A DNA stretch of 64,000 nucleotides from Dysidea avara (lineage: Eukaryota; Porifera; Demospongiae; Dictyoceratida; Dysideidae): NCBI RefSeq assembly GCF_963678975.1, contig NC_089273.1, positions 10,168,614 to 10,232,613 on the forward strand. The letters are read 5' to 3'. Of this stretch, positions 59,872 through 64,000 are shown in pieces. The first letter of the stretch is position 1. Each line of letters opens with the position of its first letter. The translations under genes and the position numbers were made by a program. The notes beneath the pieces are model-generated. The model worked only from the letters and a program-made list of their open reading frames with translations. It was not told the origin of the DNA and did not search any database.

Positions 59872-60170
59872 AACAAGTACATAGAAAATTTGGAATTTTC
59901 AACTAGAGTAGGGACTATAACACATTGATAAAACTACTGAAACAAGCTGGAGTAGTGCACGATATTAAATCACAGTAAAACAATAAGAAGTGTTATATCT
60001 CTACTGTGCATTTCCATAATGGTATCTTGAGCACAGTAGGGATATAACACTTCTTATTGTTTTACTGTGATTTAATATCGTGCACTACTCCAGCTTGTTT
60101 CAGTACTTTTTATCAATGTGTTATGGTCTCTACTCTAGTTGAAAATTCCAATTTTTACTGTGTACTTGTT
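59872..60170. repeat. Large palindrome P2 (copy of P1, loop flipped)
   Basis: Arms match P1. The loop 60010-60030 (ATTTCCATAATGGTATCTTGA) is the reverse complement of the P1 loop apart from a small length difference. Confidence 0.92.
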
Positions 60171-60830
60171 TGTCAACTATTATTGTAAATAATTATTATG
60201 ACTCGTGAACCCCATGCATATTGCATCTGAAATGGTGCCGCGCACCCCAATTATCGTCTTAAAAGTGAAGCGTCCATTACGCTTCTTTGTCAGCTATGTT
60301 CAACCCACTTATGCAGCATTTTGAATCAAGAACTGTTTGAAAAGCACCTCTGCTATCAAAATAGCCATTATGATAATTACGGACAATTTCCATTACGAAG
60401 GGAAGCCATCACGTGCTATCGCCAAATCAACACTTTTCGCTTCCAGCAAAGATGAATGGGACACAAAGGAGGGTACTGGTAAGTATATGAAGAATGCATT
60501 GTACGTACTGCAATATGCCAAAAGGCACCTGTGTGGCCGAAGCAACATCGAACAGTGAAAACTTCAAGCCTGTAGCCTTAGCCATTATCGGTTACGCTTA
60601 CATGTCTGAAGGCATCAGTCAGTCAGTCAGTTACTCAGTCAGTAGAAAATTCCATTAAATAAATCATTTTTAAAATTCTGTAGCAACTTGTTGAAAGCGT
60701 TTCAGGTCGATCTGAAAGCTTGTTTTGGCCTAACCAATACTGCCTCATTGTCGTCAGGGGGAATTGAGGCTGTTTTTTGGGTGATATTATTTTGTGGGCC
60801 ATGCCTACTCTTTTGTGGTCCCTACTATAC
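60171..60830 (+). repeat. Composite repeat, copy 2 (uninterrupted)
   Basis: Aligns to copy 1 without its SINE and LINE. Contains the CAGTCAGTCAGTCAG site that the LINE used in copy 1. Confidence 0.85.
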
Positions 60831-61003
60831 AGTACTATCGTACTGTATGAAGTACTATTGTACCGTATAATAATATATTGTTTTAGAGAATTGTGGTACA
60901 GCTACACACACAGAAAAAAGTTTGGCTTGCAAGGGCGTACAATTCTGGGGTACTACCAGGCACCAGCTCTGGTAGCCTATATTTATCTAAGTACAATTGT
61001 CTA

Positions 61004-61370
61004 CAGGGGCGGAGGAAGTAGTTGATATGAGGGGGGGCTGGGCTAACCCAGACTTATGCAAATGATCTACATTGTCTCTGGTTTGGTAAGGTGAGACCAA
61101 AAAAAAAAAAAAAAGGTCACAACCAGCTGACAGTAGCTGCCCACCTCACCAGCTACGCATTTATAGCTGACAAACTACATAACATCCTTACATAGCTCTG
61201 CTCTAAGACTGTGACTGTTTTATTAGAGTGACTGCTATATTAGAGTATCTCGATCTTTACCGCGGTTTTCAGCCCCCACTCCAAGGATAATTTCGCCGTG
61301 ATGTCATTCTGAGGGGGGGGGGAGGGGCTTCAGTCCCCCTAGCCCCCCCCCCCCCTTTCCGCCGCCTATG
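61004..61370. mobile_element. hAT MITE with G/C-rich ends, copy 2
   Basis: Ends CAGGGGCGGAGGAAGTAG and CTTTCCGCCGCCTATG with a perfect 8-bp TSD ATTGTCTA (60996-61003, 61371-61378). Reverse of the 24371 copy. Doubled motif at 61209-61250. Confidence 0.92.
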
Positions 61371-61534
61371 ATTGTCTATAATTAACTTACAAATAACTAT
61401 AATTGCTTGGTGCAGGAGTCTTGGAGCACTAGTTTTTCTTATTTATTTTCCAAAAATGTGCAGCCTCAGTTTGAGGATTAACGCACATATGAAACATGCA
61501 TACAAAATGTTTTACAATATGATTGATTATGGGA

Positions 61535-62104
61535 CTACTGATTGGTAGGGGAAAGTAATAATAATTTCAGTTGGTACTTAAAAATTTGTAATGATTGTTG
61601 TTGGATTAGGTCAGGTGGGAGTGAATTCCACAGTCTAATTGATCTAGGGAAGAATGAATTACTGTACTGATTGGTCCTTGCATAGATATGATGAAATCTT
61701 TGATCATGTCCTCTGGTGTTAGAAGTGACAGGGATTAAATCAACTGGAGATATATCAATGAAATTATGAACAATTTTGTAGAGGAGGGTGATACTAGATA
61801 CTTGTCTGCGGTGTTCTAAGCTGGGAATGTTAAGGTCGATGAGCATGTTAGTTACGCTGCTGAAACGCGAGAAGTCAGCCATAATGAATCTGGCAGATTG
61901 CCTCTGTACTCGTTCAAGCTTATCAATGTCTCTTCTGATGTGAGGGGACCAGACAGGATTGGCGTATTCTAAGATTGGTCTTATCATGACATTATAACAT
62001 TTCAATTTGATTTGAGTTGGGCAGGACTTAAGATTTCTCTGTAGGAATGCTTTGACTGATAGAGCTTTGGATGTGATGTTAGTAATGTGTGCGGACCAAG
62101 ACAA
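61535..62104 (-). CDS. LINE reverse transcriptase C-terminus, 5'-truncated
   Basis: 189 codons open, with IRPILEYANPVWSPH, KLERVQRQSARFI, then the NSFFPRSIRLWNSLP end and a stop. This is the thumb/C-terminal region only; the catalytic palm is missing. The open frame suggests a fairly young insertion. Its 5' end lies at the right arm of the foldback element. Confidence 0.85.
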   Translation of the reverse strand: MSWSAHITNITSKALSVKAFLQRNLKSCPTQIKLKCYNVMIRPILEYANPVWSPHIRRDIDKLERVQRQSARFIMADFSRFSSVTNMLIDLNIPSLEHRRQVSSITLLYKIVHNFIDISPVDLIPVTSNTRGHDQRFHHIYARTNQYSNSFFPRSIRLWNSLPPDLIQQQSLQIFKYQLKLLLLSPTNQ

Positions 62105-62285
62105 GTCTTGTTGTAGCTCAAGTAATCGCGTTCGATTGATTTTGGAGCCCGTCCGATATTAGGTGCGTTACTCTATAAGCTTATGGCTATTCTCTGAACG
62201 AATACTTACAATGCACTTTCACACATTCCAATTATTCTACCGAGCCCAATTCCGATCCGTAGCTAGCTAGTTATACGTTTATATC

Positions 62286-62353
62286 ATGGTTGGATTAGCT
62301 ATTCATCTTTCGATAATACTTGGGTTTGTCAAAATTGGCAGTGCTACAACCGG
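62286..62353 (+). CDS. Possible signal-peptide first exon
   Basis: ATG opens 22 codons, MVGLAIHLSIILGFVKIG then SATT, with a basic-free short n-region, a hydrophobic core and a small-residue cleavage zone, followed by a strong donor GG/GTGAGT at 62354. It would start a secreted or membrane protein. Later exons are not identified. Confidence 0.4.
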
Positions 62354-62379
62354 GTGAGTCAGTTAATAAACTGTTAGCT

Positions 62380-62590
62380 AGATGGTTATAGCTAGCTATT
62401 ACTATTATAAATGCATGTAGCTAGTGCTATAATCGTTAGAGAAATGATCTCCGTAGCTATAGCTGTAGCCTATAGCTAGCAATAGTCGTTTTAGGATTAT
62501 TTTTAGTCACCCACTTTGACAATGTTAGCTAACTATAGCTAGCTACATCGGCGGATTCGAGTGTCTTAATTCGCTCGCCCCGTCCAACAA
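62380..62590. other. Unassigned; TAGCTA-rich
   Basis: Many TAGCTA(GC) words. No gene. Confidence 0.4.
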
Positions 62591-62594
62591 TGGA

Positions 62595-62946
62595 TCCAGC
62601 CTTCACTCTTGTTATCGACTGCATGTAACTAGTGAAAAGAAGGCTTTCATGTGGAGTCACGCATTAAATTTGGGAAAGTCAATAATAAGTTTCTTTTTTC
62701 ATTGACGTTCTCTGCTATCACGAGCAATGGAACGATGGATCAGACTATAGCTAGCCTGTTGATTTAGAAGTCCAGCCTTCACTCTTGTTATCGACTGCAT
62801 GTAACTAGTGAAAAGAAGGCTTTCATGTCGAGTCACGCATTAAATTTGGAAAATCAATAATAAGTTTCTTTTTTCATTGACGTTCTCTGCTATCACGAGC
62901 AATGGAACGATGGATCAGACTATAGCTAGCCTGTTGATTTAGAAGT
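62595..62946. repeat. 176-bp tandem duplication
   Basis: Two copies (62595-62770, 62771-62946) nearly identical, differing at a few sites such as ATGTGGAGT against ATGTCGAGT. Confidence 0.95.
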
Positions 62947-63381
62947 TGAAGGAACCTTATTCTCTATTTGGATGGGTCAAGTACTGATTATCCTTTTCTT
63001 TTCGATGGGCGATACCGAGGGCGATACAGTGTGTACTGTCCTCACTAATTACATAACCAAATACGTAATTTAGCTTAAAAGTTCCGTCATTATACGTCAT
63101 GAATAACGCCGAAACCACTAGGTATAGAAATGCGTACTCAGCGGTATTTTGTTCAGCAGTACAATTAATGAAGGAAAAACTAAAAACTGGAATTTTTATT
63201 ATTATTATTATTATTAGGCTCCTATTTGGTGATTATTAGTTTCTCATCCAGCCTTTCTAATTATTATGATGCGGGCTGGAGGGTATTACCATTATGCCAT
63301 TATTTTATAATATTAACACACTGATTTACAGACCTTGTCCAAATTGTCTTTCTTTCTTATTACAAACATTTCCTTCACCAG

Positions 63382-63521
63382 CTGATTCTACTTTTCGTGA
63401 TCGCCAACTGTTTTTCGACAGTCAACTGAAAGCCTGCTTTGATGAAGTCGATAGAGCACGATTGCAACTGGCACTGCAGCAATTTGTTAAGGAAAACAAC
63501 AGTTCTCCTGGCGATATATAG
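63382..63521 (+). CDS. Possible terminal exon
   Basis: A pyrimidine-rich tract and CACCAG precede an open frame DSTFRDRQLFFDSQLKACF, then DEVDRARLQLALQQFVKEN and a TAG at 63519-63521. It is helical and charged, better than random in this AT-rich DNA. Another acceptor, TTACAG at 63323-63328, is possible. Product unknown. It could belong with the 62286 exon. Confidence 0.4.
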
Positions 63522-63652
63522 CGCAGTGTACCGTTCATCAACAAAAATTATAACAGTTTGGTATCACGTGTTCTTCTGAGCATGCGCAGAGTAAATAATG
63601 GCTTACCATGCGGTAGCTTAAGAAGGATGCGGGCGGTGGAGGTGGGGACTAT

Positions 63653-63718
63653 TCTACGGAACGGAACGGAACGGAATGGAACGGAATGATGGACTAAACC
63701 ACGGAACGGAACGGAACG
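63653..63718. repeat. (ACGGA)n pentanucleotide repeat
   Basis: About ten ACGGA/ATGGA units with one interruption. Confidence 0.9.
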
Positions 63719-63724
63719 CTTTCT

Positions 63725-64000
63725 CAAATTGAAGCTCGCAACTTACCATTGCTGAAACTTCCCTTATAAGTTAGCAGTGGCATCTCCAGTGGGTGATTAA
63801 ACATAAGACAAAAAGAATTAACGGATCGATTGTAGGTTTTTGTTGGTTGTCATTAGTAACGAAGTATTATTGTGGGATGAGCTGTATCAGTGATGTTCAT
63901 CCATACGGAAGGGAACTTTATGTGAGCTGTTTTTCTTATTTAGACTTTAGAAAACAGTCTGGGCCGGTCTTTCAAGTCATAAGTCAGTGTATAAATAAAG
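63725..64000. other. Unassigned sequence to window end
   Basis: Nothing recognised. Confidence 0.4.

Larger units (their letters stand above)
58810..62175. mobile_element. Foldback element with coding-like arms, split by insertions
   Basis: Ends TAGAGTAACTCACCTAATAT and TATTAGGTGCGTTACTCTA. The left arm 58810-59205 pairs with 59290-59617, and the right arm finishes at about 62106-62175. So 59618-62105 is inserted material. The loop is about 85 bp. Confidence 0.72.

Overview
This window looks like AT-rich, intron-containing animal nuclear DNA. It is most likely from a sponge or another early-branching metazoan (inference). The reasons are an NB-ARC ATPase gene of the animal NLR/APAF1 type, a GalNAc4S-6ST/CHST15-like sulfotransferase, a degraded transmembrane protein resembling a family I associate with demosponges, several non-LTR retrotransposons, a BEL/Pao remnant, and a very dense load of small inverted-repeat transposons. 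I see no operons, no bacterial signals, no CRISPR array, no rRNA and no intact tRNA gene.

Cellular genes are few. At 1.2-3.1 kb (minus) is an NB-ARC ATPase with one frame break. At 12.9-14.5 kb (plus) is a broken tyrosine-recombinase-like (Crypton-derived, DUF3504-type) gene. At 28.6-30.0 kb (minus) is a type II membrane carbohydrate sulfotransferase with two frame breaks. At 44.8-46.8 kb (plus) is a multi-stop transmembrane protein pseudogene. At 62.29 kb (plus) is a possible signal-peptide first exon, and at 63.4-63.5 kb a possible terminal exon.

Most of the rest is mobile DNA, and much of it can be resolved to exact ends and target-site duplications (TSDs). There are hAT-like elements with 8-bp TSDs (5.9, 7.0, 10.7, 17.8, 24.4, 50.8 and 61.0 kb). 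Four copies of a family make 5-bp TSDs (43.4, 47.4, 48.2 and 48.9 kb). Two elements have 7-bp TSDs (53.2 and 55.3 kb), and one of them carries a GC-richer ORF for a basic protein. There is a piggyBac-like element with TTAA ends (12.1 kb), two CACTG-ended elements with 3-bp TSDs, a TGTGACC-ended family, a foldback element whose arms are inverted arrays of 21-bp repeats (8.3-10.2 kb), and many hairpins. A 31-bp satellite of about 2 kb lies at 22.4-24.8 kb and abuts a truncated BEL/Pao element that retains an LTR, primer-binding site and gag start.

Two regions are nested stacks. At 36.0-41.7 kb an inverted-repeat element holds a poly(A)-tailed retroelement fragment, a large palindrome, a composite repeat, a SINE and an uninterrupted LINE reverse transcriptase ORF. 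At 58.1-62.2 kb a foldback element with coding-like arms has been split by LINE ends, a second copy of the same palindrome and composite repeat (loop flipped), and a hAT element. A short palindromic motif, GACTGCTCTATTAGAGTA, recurs inside TE families with unrelated ends and is the most intriguing shared signal in the window. Nothing here was checked against a database.
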